A DNA stretch of 64,000 nt from contig NZ_JAPJZJ010000003.1 in the NCBI RefSeq assembly GCF_028858515.1, positions 62,001 through 126,000 of the forward strand. The letters run 5' to 3'. This stretch comes from Aurantiacibacter sp. D1-12. GTDB lineage: Bacteria > Pseudomonadota > Alphaproteobacteria > Sphingomonadales > Sphingomonadaceae. Below the pieces are notes generated by a model. It was not told where the DNA came from. It saw nothing but the letters and a program-made list of their open reading frames with translations, and did not search any database. The position numbers were made by a program, and so were the translations under genes. Shown in pieces: positions 44,157 through 53,071 of the stretch. The number at the start of each line of letters is the position of its first letter. The stretch's first letter is position 1.

Positions 44157-44518
44157 TGTTACCCTGTTGTCCGCAAACGCATTTCAATGTGTAAGGCAGT
44201 TCTAACCAGTCATGGTAAACGAGGAGTAAAGATCGGGGCTTTCCTACAGGGCGGTTCGCTCTGCACGGTTCGGCCATGTTTGCAGCCGCTTTTCGCCCCG
44301 GAATAGTTTCCCGTCAGGACTGTGTAACACCTGTCACACCTTTGCCTGCTGCCGAGGGGGAATCGCTTGCATTTGCCGCGAAAACCGCTATCTGCGCGCC
44401 TTCTCGTTCAAAGCATCGGGAAATCCGTGCGGGAGCTGCTGTGCAAACAGTGGCGCTGGACCGCTTAACATGACCCTGTGGCTTCGGCTGCGGGGAACAG
44501 TGAGAAAAGGAGGCCATC
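44157..44518 (+). other. Intergenic region upstream of rplK (362 nt)
   Basis: This gap separates the leftward ASST-like gene from rplK. It holds a sigma70-like promoter near 44366-44394, a TCCTACAG motif at 44242, and the L11 leader ending in AAAGGAGG before the ATG. A 65-codon open frame at 44276-44473 crosses the promoter, lacks a ribosome site and resembles nothing, so I do not call it a gene. Confidence 0.6.
44366..44394 (+). promoter_or_regulatory. Candidate sigma70-type promoter for rplK-rplA
   Basis: CTTGCA (44366-44371) and CTATCT (44388-44393), 16 nt apart, resemble the alphaproteobacterial consensus CTTGAC-N16/17-CTATAT. It lies 125 nt upstream of rplK, which fits a ribosomal-protein leader; nusG has its own terminator, so rplK needs a separate promoter. 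Confidence 0.5.
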
Positions 44519-44950
44519 ATGGCCAAGAAGATCGAAGGTTACATCAACCTTCAGGTGCCCGCCGGCATCGCCAACCCGTCGCCCCCCATCGGCCCTGCCC
44601 TGGGTCAGCGCGGCGTGAACATCATGGAATTCTGCAAGGCCTTCAACGCCGCGACGGACAGCCTCGAAAAGGGCGCTCCGATCCCGACGAAGATCACCGT
44701 CTATGCAGACCGCAGCTTCACCTTCACCACCAAGACGCCGCCTGCCAGCTATCTGCTGAAGAAAGCCGCCAAGGTGAAGAAGGGTTCGGGCGAGCCGAAC
44801 AAGGACAAGGTCGGCAAAATCAAGCAGAGCCAGATCAAGGAAATCGCCGAGACCAAAATGAAGGATCTCAACGCGAACGATATCGACCAGGCCATGAAGA
44901 TCATCGAGGGCAGCGCGCGTTCGATGGGCCTCGATGTGGTGGAGGGCTGA
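44519..44950 (+). CDS. rplK: 50S ribosomal protein L11
   Basis: The 143-aa protein begins [20 protein letters not shown] and contains [20 protein letters not shown] and the C-terminal rRNA-binding region with [21 protein letters not shown]11 forms the GTPase-associated centre of the 50S subunit with 23S rRNA. A strong AAAGGAGG lies upstream. rplA follows 4 nt after the stop. Order rplK-rplA is as expected. Confidence 0.98.
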   Translation: MAKKIEGYINLQVPAGIANPSPPIGPALGQRGVNIMEFCKAFNAATDSLEKGAPIPTKITVYADRSFTFTTKTPPASYLLKKAAKVKKGSGEPNKDKVGKIKQSQIKEIAETKMKDLNANDIDQAMKIIEGSARSMGLDVVEG

Positions 44951-44954
44951 ACCA

Positions 44955-45644
44955 ATGGCATTGACCAAGAAGCAGAAGCAGGTCGCGGAACTCGATAGCG
45001 AGAAGCTGTACACCGTTGACGAAGCCATCGCCGTGCTCCGCGAGCACAAGGGCAAGTTCGACGAGACCGTTGAAGTCGCCATGAACCTCGGCGTCGACCC
45101 GCGTCACGCAGATCAGATGGTCCGTGGCATGGTCTCGCTGCCGGGTGGCACGGGCAAGGACGTGAAGGTTGCCGTGTTTGCACGTGGCGACAATGCCGAG
45201 AAGGCTACCGCTGCCGGTGCTGACAAGGTTGGCGCCGAAGACCTGATGGAAGATATGCAGGCAGGCAACCTCGACTATGACCGCGTGATCGCCACGCCGG
45301 ACATGATGGGCGTTGTCGGTCGCCTCGGTAAGGTGCTGGGTCCCAAGGGCCTGATGCCGAACCCGAAGCTGGGCACCGTTACCCCGAACGTGGAGCAGGC
45401 CGTGAAGGACGCCAAGGGCGGCCAGGTCGAATTCCGTGTCGAGAAGATGGGCATCATCCACTCGGGCATCGGCAAGCTGTCGTTCAAGGACGCTGACCTC
45501 AAGGCCAACTTCCAGGCGCTGACCGGCGCTGTTGTGAAGGGCAAGCCTTCGGGCGCGAAGGGCAAGTTCGTGAAGAAGGTCTCGCTGACCAGCACGATGG
45601 GCCCGGGCCTGAAGATCGACCTCGCCGAGGTTGAGGGGGCCTGA
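44955..45644 (+). CDS. rplA: 50S ribosomal protein L1
   Basis: The 229-aa protein shows [33 protein letters not shown] and [11 protein letters not shown], the classic L1 segments. L1 forms the mobile stalk at the E site and also represses its own operon by binding the leader mRNA. The start is ATG 44955; an in-frame start at 44934 would overlap rplK. The unit ends in a strong terminator, so rplJL are not co-transcribed here. Confidence 0.98.
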   Translation: MALTKKQKQVAELDSEKLYTVDEAIAVLREHKGKFDETVEVAMNLGVDPRHADQMVRGMVSLPGGTGKDVKVAVFARGDNAEKATAAGADKVGAEDLMEDMQAGNLDYDRVIATPDMMGVVGRLGKVLGPKGLMPNPKLGTVTPNVEQAVKDAKGGQVEFRVEKMGIIHSGIGKLSFKDADLKANFQALTGAVVKGKPSGAKGKFVKKVSLTSTMGPGLKIDLAEVEGA

Positions 45645-45680
45645 TTTAGGACTGTCCTACAGAATCCGAAACAAGCGAAG

Positions 45681-45715
45681 GGGCCGGAGAAGCGATTCTC
45701 CGGCCCTTTCTCTTT
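45681..45715 (+). terminator. Rho-independent terminator after rplA
   Basis: GGGCCGGAGAA (45681-45691), loop GCGA, TTCTCCGGCCC (45696-45706) is a perfect 11-bp stem, followed by TTTCTCTTT. It is almost identical to the terminator at 46674. Confidence 0.95.
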
Positions 45716-45797
45716 GTGCCGAAACGGCACGCAGCAAAATGGTTAATGGGTACAGTCGCTTATCCGGTGTCAGATGGCTGACCGAAGGAGTCGCTCT

Positions 45798-46643
45798 ATG
45801 ATCAGGCCAGTTCTTTTTACGGCGTTGATGAGTTTTGCCCTGCTACCAGGCCAGGTGAGGGCTGAAACGGTCCCTCTTTCGCAGCAAATCACGATCACTT
45901 ACGATGCCACTGTCATCCAGAACGCTGAGGACAATCTGCGTGTACGGCTCGCCGATGGCACGCTGACGGATTACACTGGACCTCTGCCTGACTATCCGCT
46001 GCAAGTTGGTGACAGCTTCACGTTCACCGCCACGGCGCAGGTGCCGACGCAGGAATTCTACGACAACTTCTACGCCGGTCCGATCGCCGAAGACGGAATC
46101 TACGAATTCGCTGTGAGTTCGCTCGATCCGGGTACTGACCCAGTCACCGGCTATATCGAGAGCTTCTCGGTCAGTACCCCACTGCAACCAACGTTGAATT
46201 TCGGCCAACCGACGGTGGCCCGTGTGGGGTTGGTCTACGACTACAATACCGACACATACTACATCGACCCCGATTCCAGCTTCAACTCCGGCGCCTATGG
46301 CGGGCCGGGCTATATCTACGATGCTGCGAGCGGCACTTACGTGCCATGCTCTGGTGCAACCGGTTGCACGCCGTCTGCCGCATACGATCCGGTCATTTTC
46401 GGATTGAACGGACTGCAGGGAACAGGATCGGTCGGCGCACTCAACATCCCGGTTTACAGCACCGATCCCTTCTCGGCCGAAGGGCAGGGCTTCTTCGATC
46501 TGCTGTTCAGCGGGAGCTGGAGCCTGCCGACCTATTCAGCCAGCAGCGGTACACCAGTCCCTGCGCCCGGAATGCTGGTGTTGTTTGGTCTCGGCGCGTT
46601 TGGTGCGTTCCGGTTGCGGAAGGGCCAACAGGCTCTGGCTTGA
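45798..46643 (+). CDS. PEP-CTERM-type exported protein
   Basis: The 281-aa protein has a signal peptide (VLFTALMSFALLPGQVRA) and a C-terminal sorting tag: TPVPAPGML, a hydrophobic helix LVLFGLGAFGAF and the basic end RLRKGQ. The body is beta-rich and rich in Tyr, Asp, Gly and Thr, with an internal Cys pair (CSGATGC). PEP-CTERM proteins are processed by exosortase and often secreted with extracellular polysaccharide. The start is ATG 45798 with AAGGAG 7 nt upstream. The gene stands alone between two near-identical terminators. Confidence 0.82.
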   Translation: MIRPVLFTALMSFALLPGQVRAETVPLSQQITITYDATVIQNAEDNLRVRLADGTLTDYTGPLPDYPLQVGDSFTFTATAQVPTQEFYDNFYAGPIAEDGIYEFAVSSLDPGTDPVTGYIESFSVSTPLQPTLNFGQPTVARVGLVYDYNTDTYYIDPDSSFNSGAYGGPGYIYDAASGTYVPCSGATGCTPSAAYDPVIFGLNGLQGTGSVGALNIPVYSTDPFSAEGQGFFDLLFSGSWSLPTYSASSGTPVPAPGMLVLFGLGAFGAFRLRKGQQALA

Positions 46644-46673
46644 AGGCCTTTCCTACAGCTTACAGAACACGCG

Positions 46674-46709
46674 AAAGGGCCGGAGAAGCGATTCTCCGCC
46701 CCTTTCTCA
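46674..46709 (+). terminator. Rho-independent terminator after the PEP-CTERM gene
   Basis: AAAGGGCCGGAGAA (46674-46687), loop GCGA, TTCTCCGCCCCTTT (46692-46705) with a single stem mismatch, then CTCA. Stem, loop and part of the preceding sequence (TCCTACAG...AGAACA-like) repeat the rplA terminator. It ends exactly at the stop of the convergent DUF2339 gene and may serve both. Confidence 0.9.
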
Positions 46710-49622
46710 TGTGTGGTTTTGAGGTGCAGCGCGCGGCCCCAACAGCCGAGCATAAAACCAGCCGATACCGATCAGGCTGAAGCCCAGCGCAATGAAGCTG
46801 GCGACGCGCAGCAGGTCGTCCAGCCCGGCGGCATCCACCAGAAAGACTTTGAACACCGCGAGCAGCATCAGCACCAGCGATCCGATCCGCCAGCTGCGCG
46901 TTCCGGTGCGCGAACCCCACCCGAGGAAGCCCAGCGCCAGCACAATTCCGGTGAGTGAGCGCAGCAGGTCTTCGGTCTGGGTCATTGGGGTGGCGGTGAG
47001 AATGCTTCCGGCAAAGGCATGCCGCAATTCGCTCAGCGCCCAGAAAGCGATCAGCAGCATGATCACCCCGTCACCCAGCACCCGCAAGCGATCTCGCATC
47101 ACCTCCGGCCCTTGCCGTGCCAGCCACCACACGCCCGCTCCGGCTAGGAGATAGGCGGGTGTGAGCCAGTTGATGATAGGCAGTACGCCCACGGCCTGCT
47201 CGCTCCACAACGGATTGTGGAGGAGGAAAGTGAAGATGATGAAGTGGACAAGGCCCGCTCCCAAGAGTCCGATGCCAAGGCGGCGCCAATCGGGCAACCA
47301 GTGAAGGATAGCAACGCCAACACCCATAAGTAGCGCTTGCCACACGGTTCGCTCTGCCATGCCGAGATGGATAAAGTCCTCGAATGAGGCGAGTGCAAAG
47401 AGCTGCTTGAACAGCGTATGATCGACAACAATGCCTGTGGCGAGCGCGACCACGGCGAGCAGCGGCCGCATGCGCTTGCTGTCACGAATACGCCACCAGG
47501 CGAAAGCGGCTGCGAGTGCTACGGGCAGGATTTGGCGGAGCGCATCGGCAGGTGTGGGAAGTTCGCTAGCCAGCATCGGGAAACCCGAAAGCGCTTCTGC
47601 ACCGCGCTCGATCCATTCGATGAGCGGCAGGAGGCTCCAGAAGAACGCGATGGTGACGAAGGTGCCCGAAAGCGCTCCACGCGGTGCAAGCCACCAGACG
47701 ATCGCAGCAGCTGCCAGCGCAGCGGTCCATGCCAGCCAATCTCCCGGCACGATCTGGGAGAGCCAGACATAGGCGAGCAGGGCCAGCAAGATCTCTGCCA
47801 GGCGCGCGGCAGGGCGGCGCCATTCGACATAGGCCATCACGGCGAAGGGTAATGCGGCCACGCCCCAGCGCACCAATGCCTGCGGCAGATCTCGCGTGCT
47901 GTACGGATCGCCAACCGCATACGAGAGTTCGCGGGTGAAGGCCCAAGGGGCAACTAGCGTTACGATGGTGAGAGCCAGCCCACCCCATGCAACGCCAGCA
48001 AGTGCCACATCGCGGCGTCTGCGTACCAGCTCCACAAGCACAAGCGCGATGGCTGCCGCACCGATCACCTCGGCCCACCCGACCAGCACCATCTGAGTCG
48101 CACCGAAGGCCAGTATCGCTGCCGCTCCCACTGGCAGCGCGACCAGCTGGCCCAGATTGCTGTCCTCCATCCAGAGCCGCCACGCACCAAGCGCGACAAC
48201 TATGGCAAGCAGAGCAAAGGTGAGTGCCAGCATCGGCAGCATCACATCATTGTCCGCAACGGGAAAGTGCAGGTAGCTGGCAAGGCCAAGGCCCAGTGCG
48301 CCTACACTAAGTTGCGCGAGCTCCACAGGCGTTGCCGCGTTGCGCCAAACCAGCATCAGCGGCAGGCCAAGTCCGATGACGGCCAGAGTGCAGACAATGC
48401 TGTTAAAGTCTGCTGCGGGTGCATCGGGCCACATGATCAACAATACAATGCCCAGTGCCAGCGCCATGACATTGGCGAGCCGCAGGCGTTCCTCTCCCCA
48501 ACTGAGGAAAGCGAGGGCAGCTGCGAGCAGGGCATAAAGGCCCCAGGTGAGCATGGAGAACTCGGCCAGCGCGACGAGGGCCGCGAGCTGCACGGTTGCG
48601 ATGACTCCGGCCAGCACGCGCGTGTAGGGAAATGCTGCATCGCGGCCCAGCACAATGGGCACTACTGCTCCAAGCGCCAACACGTATAACCCGACTGCCA
48701 GCACATCGCCCCCGGCGTTCGGCTGGGAGGCGAGCATGCCGACGCCCCAGACAAATCCGCCCACCAGTGCAGCCGCGCCCAGCAAGCGGTTGCCAAGGCG
48801 TCGGGCAGTGAGCGCCAGCCCGGCCGTCAGCAACACAAGGTAGAATGCGAGCACAGGGACATTGGCTTCCTCGCTCGCCACCATCATCGGGGTTGCGAAG
48901 CCGCCGACAAGGCCGAGCACAGCGGTGGGCAAACCAAAGCGGAAGGTAAGGGCGAGCGCGAGCACTGTCACCAGCGCAAGCCCGCCAAACGCTACGCCCG
49001 GCCCGATCAACCCGTATTGCGCACCGGCGAGGTAGAACGCAGCATAGAGCGTCGCGATGCCCGCTCCTGCCAATGCCTGCCGCACGCGCGGGTCGGCAAC
49101 GCGATCCTCAAAGCGATAGGCGGCCTCCGCGCCGGCGAGCAGGAGCAAGCCGAATAGGAAGCTCAAGGCAACGCGCACTTGCGGGCCGAGCAACCCCTTC
49201 TCGATCGAATACCGCACCAGAAAAATGCCGCCGACGGCCAGCGCGATACCGCCCAGCCAGATGGGCAGACGCCGCCCGAAGATGTCTTCAAAGTCGAATT
49301 TTGGCAGCTGGAAACCGGCGCCTTGATCCTCGTAATCCACCGGTTGGTCCGGCGGTGGAGCTTCCACAGGAGGCTCATCATAAAGAGGAGGTAACTCTTG
49401 TGTGATCGGCTCTTCAGGTGGCGCCGTTCGGGCCTTAGCAGGGACGGGCGCAGGCTCGGCTTCCGGCTCCGAATGCGTGTGTATCTTCGGCTCTTCGGAG
49501 AGTTCGGCTAGCTGCGTATAATCGTGCCGCTCTATCTCCTCGACGCGCCTTCCGAGGATGCGCACGCGGTCCCAGAGCGCGATTACCGCCACGCACAGAA
49601 CCAGAATAATCAGCCATTCCAT
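46707..49622 (-). CDS. DUF2339 family large membrane protein
   Basis: The 971-aa protein has an N-terminal helix (WLIILVLCVAVIALW), a Pro/Glu-rich cytoplasmic or periplasmic linker (about 45-110) and then more than 20 predicted membrane helices beginning FGRRLPIWLGGIALAVGGIFLV, the DUF2339 opening. Function is unknown. A hydrophobicity this high across 850 residues is normal for the family. It is a single gene, convergent with the PEP-CTERM gene. Confidence 0.88.
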   Translation of the reverse strand: MEWLIILVLCVAVIALWDRVRILGRRVEEIERHDYTQLAELSEEPKIHTHSEPEAEPAPVPAKARTAPPEEPITQELPPLYDEPPVEAPPPDQPVDYEDQGAGFQLPKFDFEDIFGRRLPIWLGGIALAVGGIFLVRYSIEKGLLGPQVRVALSFLFGLLLLAGAEAAYRFEDRVADPRVRQALAGAGIATLYAAFYLAGAQYGLIGPGVAFGGLALVTVLALALTFRFGLPTAVLGLVGGFATPMMVASEEANVPVLAFYLVLLTAGLALTARRLGNRLLGAAALVGGFVWGVGMLASQPNAGGDVLAVGLYVLALGAVVPIVLGRDAAFPYTRVLAGVIATVQLAALVALAEFSMLTWGLYALLAAALAFLSWGEERLRLANVMALALGIVLLIMWPDAPAADFNSIVCTLAVIGLGLPLMLVWRNAATPVELAQLSVGALGLGLASYLHFPVADNDVMLPMLALTFALLAIVVALGAWRLWMEDSNLGQLVALPVGAAAILAFGATQMVLVGWAEVIGAAAIALVLVELVRRRRDVALAGVAWGGLALTIVTLVAPWAFTRELSYAVGDPYSTRDLPQALVRWGVAALPFAVMAYVEWRRPAARLAEILLALLAYVWLSQIVPGDWLAWTAALAAAAIVWWLAPRGALSGTFVTIAFFWSLLPLIEWIERGAEALSGFPMLASELPTPADALRQILPVALAAAFAWWRIRDSKRMRPLLAVVALATGIVVDHTLFKQLFALASFEDFIHLGMAERTVWQALLMGVGVAILHWLPDWRRLGIGLLGAGLVHFIIFTFLLHNPLWSEQAVGVLPIINWLTPAYLLAGAGVWWLARQGPEVMRDRLRVLGDGVIMLLIAFWALSELRHAFAGSILTATPMTQTEDLLRSLTGIVLALGFLGWGSRTGTRSWRIGSLVLMLLAVFKVFLVDAAGLDDLLRVASFIALGFSLIGIGWFYARLLGPRAAPQNHT

Positions 49623-49685
49623 GAAGTTACGACCCCCGGATGAGCTGAGCTTAGCGGGTCACGCCAGTCGCGCAAGCCCGATGGA

Positions 49686-50450
49686 TCAGATCCCTCCGGG
49701 CGTGAAGTCAAAGCCTTCCTCGCCCAACGCTTCGCACAGGGTATCGACTGCACTTTCGAGCACTTCGCGGCTGGTGGAGCGGATGACGAAATTCGCCCCG
49801 ACCTTGCCTTCGCGGAAAAACGGGTAGGAGCCGATCTGGCAGTCCTCGTGCGCCTTTTCGACCTGCCGAAGCACGTCAGCGACTTCGCTTTCGGCAGTCC
49901 AGCATCCCACCGTTTCCGAAAGCAGTGGTGCACCGCCTTCCAGCGTTCCGGTCAGCGCGTCGAGCATTCCGGCAGTGATATAGGGGACGCCTGCCATCAG
50001 GTGCACATTGCCGATCTTGATACCCGGCGCGCCGGACATCCGGTTGGGGATCAGGTCTGCGCCATCGGGCACGCGGGCCATGCGCAGGCGTGCTTCGGTC
50101 AGCCCGCCGGGCTTGTCGGCATAGTACCGCTCGAGAATAGCCCGCGCTTCGGGATGTACGACCACGTCGACGCCCAGGGCAGCAGCGACCGCATCGACGG
50201 TGATATCATCGTGCGTCGGGCCGATACCGCCGGTGGTAAAAAGGTAGTCATAGCTTGTCCGCAGTGCATTCACCGCCGCGACAATCGCATCCATATCGTC
50301 CGAAACAACGCGCACTTCGGTCAGGCGGATGCCCTGCACCTGCAACCAGCTGGCCACCTGGGCGATATTTTTGTCGTGCGTGCGACCGGACAGGATTTCA
50401 TCGCCGATCACCACCAGCGCCGCTGTCCAGACCTTGTCGCTAGCACTCAT
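49686..50450 (-). CDS. CinA-like molybdopterin-binding domain protein
   Basis: The 254-aa protein has the MoCF/CinA N-terminal domain: ALVVIGDEILSGRTHDKN, YDYLFTTGGIGPTHDDITVDAVA and RMSGAPGIKIGNVHLMAGVP. It lacks the C-terminal nicotinamide-mononucleotide deamidase domain of full CinA. In the family this domain is a COG1058-type ADP-ribose pyrophosphatase. It is 9 nt from the monooxygenase gene and probably co-transcribed. It is a paralogue in fold of MoaB/MoeA but not part of that cluster. Confidence 0.88.
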   Translation of the reverse strand: MSASDKVWTAALVVIGDEILSGRTHDKNIAQVASWLQVQGIRLTEVRVVSDDMDAIVAAVNALRTSYDYLFTTGGIGPTHDDITVDAVAAALGVDVVVHPEARAILERYYADKPGGLTEARLRMARVPDGADLIPNRMSGAPGIKIGNVHLMAGVPYITAGMLDALTGTLEGGAPLLSETVGCWTAESEVADVLRQVEKAHEDCQIGSYPFFREGKVGANFVIRSTSREVLESAVDTLCEALGEEGFDFTPGGI

Positions 50451-50459
50451 GTCGAGCGG

Positions 50460-51977
50460 TCACTCCGCTGCTATGGCTGTGTGACCGGTTTCGCCGTCAC
50501 TGGCCGAAGTTTCGTCGGCTTCTTCGACCTTGTAGAAACGCAACACACCGTCACGCACCGGGCGTTGGCGGAAATCGCGCACGTCGGCAAGATATTCGTG
50601 CTTCAACGACCATGGGCGATCCTTGCCGACCTTGGGCATCAGATGGCGCGCACGCTGGAGATAGCCGGAGGAATAGTCCCACGGTTCGACCGTTTCGGGT
50701 TCGTCTTCAGGGGCAAGCTCGGGCACCGCAACATTTGCACCTGCTTTCGTCATGTCATTCAGCACGTCACACGCGTACTGCGAGTTGCAATCGGCGCGCA
50801 GTGTCCAGCTGGCATTGAGATAACCGAACACGAAGCTGAGGTTCGGCATGTTGGAGAACATGGTGCCGCGGTAGAAATAGTGATCGGTGAAATCGACCGG
50901 CTCACCATCCTTGCTCACCTTCACCTTGCCCGCGAGCGTCAGCCGCAAGCCAGTGGCGGTCACGACGATATCAGCAGGCAGATGCTCGCCCGATTGGAGC
51001 TTTACGCCATCCTTGTCAAAACCCGCGATGTGATCGGTCACGATATGCGCCTTGCCGCCGCGTATTGCCTTGTACAGATCGCCGTCAGGGACCAGGCACA
51101 GGCGCTGTTCCCACGGATTGTACGGCGGCTCGAAGTGCTTGGGGTCATACTTGTCGCCCAGCGAGGCGCGCTGCATCCCGCGCAGCTTGTCCGCCAGCTT
51201 CTGCGGATTGCGGCGTGACAGGCTGAAGATATAGGCGCGGAAGAGGATATTCTTCCGGCGGGTCAGCCAGTACGCGACCTTCTCCGGGAACCAGCGACGG
51301 AAGCGGTGGTCCCAAATGTCCTGTCGCGGACCTTTGCCCATCCAGGTGGGTGTGCGCTGGAGCATAGTGACGCTTTCTGCGTCCTCCGCCATCGCCGGGA
51401 CGAGCGTGACTGCGGTCGCGCCCGATCCGATGATGACGACCTTCTTATCCTTGTAATCAAGGTCCTGCGGCCAGAACTGCGGGTGGATCACCTGTCCGCC
51501 GAACTGGTCCAGTTCAGGGATCTGGGCATCATGCGGGTTGTCGTAATCGTAATATCCGCTGCCGAAATAGAGCCAGCGCGCTGTGATCGTGCTCTCGCTG
51601 CCATCCTTGCCGCGCGAAGTGATCGTCCAGCGCGCAGACTTGCTGTCCCAGTCGGCGCTTAACACTTCCTCGCCAAAACGCATGTGCTCGCGAATGCCGC
51701 GCTCATCCACCACGCGGTCGAGGTATTCGAGGATCGCCGGGCCATCGGCAATCGCATCATCGTGCTTCCATGGCTCGAACGAGAAACCGAGCGTATGCAT
51801 GTCGGAATCCGAGCGCACGCCGGGGTAGCGGAATATGTCCCAGGTGCCGCCCAGCTGGTCACGCCGATCGAGGATCACGAAGTCGCGATCGGGGCAGTTC
51901 AGCTTCATATGACCCGCCATCGAAATGCCGGAAAGCCCTGCTCCGATGATCAGAACGTCGGTATCAGGCTGGGTCAT
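50460..51977 (-). CDS. Flavin-containing / Baeyer-Villiger-type monooxygenase
   Basis: The 505-aa protein has an FAD Rossmann motif VLIIGAGLSGISMAGH near the N-terminus, the exact Baeyer-Villiger fingerprint FxGxxxHxxxWP as FGGQVIHPQFWP, and the NADPH Rossmann motif KVVIIGSGATAVTL right after it. It would insert oxygen next to a ketone or oxidise a heteroatom using NADPH and O2; the substrate is unknown. The start is ATG 51977; an upstream start at 51989 adds four residues. Confidence 0.9.
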   Translation of the reverse strand: MTQPDTDVLIIGAGLSGISMAGHMKLNCPDRDFVILDRRDQLGGTWDIFRYPGVRSDSDMHTLGFSFEPWKHDDAIADGPAILEYLDRVVDERGIREHMRFGEEVLSADWDSKSARWTITSRGKDGSESTITARWLYFGSGYYDYDNPHDAQIPELDQFGGQVIHPQFWPQDLDYKDKKVVIIGSGATAVTLVPAMAEDAESVTMLQRTPTWMGKGPRQDIWDHRFRRWFPEKVAYWLTRRKNILFRAYIFSLSRRNPQKLADKLRGMQRASLGDKYDPKHFEPPYNPWEQRLCLVPDGDLYKAIRGGKAHIVTDHIAGFDKDGVKLQSGEHLPADIVVTATGLRLTLAGKVKVSKDGEPVDFTDHYFYRGTMFSNMPNLSFVFGYLNASWTLRADCNSQYACDVLNDMTKAGANVAVPELAPEDEPETVEPWDYSSGYLQRARHLMPKVGKDRPWSLKHEYLADVRDFRQRPVRDGVLRFYKVEEADETSASDGETGHTAIAAE

Positions 51978-52004
51978 GCTGGTTTCCACTTGCGTTGCAT
52001 CAGG

Positions 52005-52943
52005 TCAATTCGGGCGATTGCCAGAGCCTGTAAACATAGTGCGTTTGTCATCTTCGGCAATGGCGTTACTGACACCGCTGTTCATACCATAGGCGTTACG
52101 CGCAGCCTTCACGGTGTTGGACAGCAGGCAGGCGATGGTCATCGGGCCGACGCCGCCGGGCACCGGCGTGACTGCACTTGCGTGCTGCACTTCATCGAAG
52201 GCGACATCACCAACAAGCCGGGTCTTGCCATTTTCGCCTTCCATGCGGGTGATCCCCACATCGATGATGACTGCGCCCTCCTTGACCCAGTAACCGCGCA
52301 CCAGCTCCGGCGCACCGGCGGCGGCAACGATCACATCGGCTTTGCGCACGATGTCGGGCAGGCCGTGTGTATGAATGTGCGTGACGGTAACGGTCGCCTC
52401 TGCCTCCAGCAGCAGGTTGGCGACGGGCTTGCCGACGATGTTGGACTTGCCGATCACGACCACGTCTTTGCCGGTGAGATCATCCACGACCGAATAGATC
52501 AGCTTCATCACACCCAGCGGCGTGCAGGGAATGATGCCGCCTGTGCCGGTCGAAAGCCGCCCGACATTGACCGGATGGAACCCGTCGACATCCTTGTCTG
52601 GTGAAATCGAGCCGAGAACGCGCCCGGTATCGATCTGTTCGGGTAGCGGGACCTGGCACAGGATGCCGTGAATTTCAGGGTCGGCATTCAGCCGAGCGAT
52701 CAGGGTGAGCAGCGAATCTTGCGACGTTGTATCCGGCAAACGGTGCTCGATCGAACGAATGCCCACGCGCTCGCAGGCTTCAATTTTGCGGCGCACGTAG
52801 ACTTCGCTTGCAGGGTCATTACCCACAAGGATCACCGCGAGGCCGGGCGCCTGATGGCCGGCAGCCACGATCTCCGTGACTTCTGCCGTGGTCACCTCGT
52901 CCAGCTGGCGAGCGATTGCGCGACCATCGATAATATCAGCCAT
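52005..52943 (-). CDS. folD: Bifunctional methylenetetrahydrofolate dehydrogenase/cyclohydrolase
   Basis: FolD interconverts 5,10-methylene-, methenyl- and 10-formyl-tetrahydrofolate with NADP. The 312-aa protein has VGNDPASEVYVRRKIEACE with the catalytic Tyr/Lys, GILCQVPLP, VVIGKSNIVGKPVANLL and TPVPGGVGPMTIACLL. The start is ATG 52943 (MADIIDGRAIA). The C-terminus has a short Ser/Asp-rich extension. It probably leads the folD-monooxygenase-cinA group (27-nt and 9-nt gaps). Confidence 0.96.
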   Translation of the reverse strand: MADIIDGRAIARQLDEVTTAEVTEIVAAGHQAPGLAVILVGNDPASEVYVRRKIEACERVGIRSIEHRLPDTTSQDSLLTLIARLNADPEIHGILCQVPLPEQIDTGRVLGSISPDKDVDGFHPVNVGRLSTGTGGIIPCTPLGVMKLIYSVVDDLTGKDVVVIGKSNIVGKPVANLLLEAEATVTVTHIHTHGLPDIVRKADVIVAAAGAPELVRGYWVKEGAVIIDVGITRMEGENGKTRLVGDVAFDEVQHASAVTPVPGGVGPMTIACLLSNTVKAARNAYGMNSGVSNAIAEDDKRTMFTGSGNRPN

Positions 52944-53071
52944 TGGCGGCTCCGGTTTGCGTTCATGGGTGGGCAATGGCCGCACCTATAGTGGCTGGAT
53001 CAACGATTGGCACCCCTCTTCCCCTAGAGTTTTGCTTGCGCGATGAGGGTGAGCTGCGGCAGGATGACAGC

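Noticed and set aside
44276-44473. 65-codon plus-strand frame upstream of rplK
   Set aside because: No ribosome site, crosses the likely rplK promoter, and unlike any known protein.
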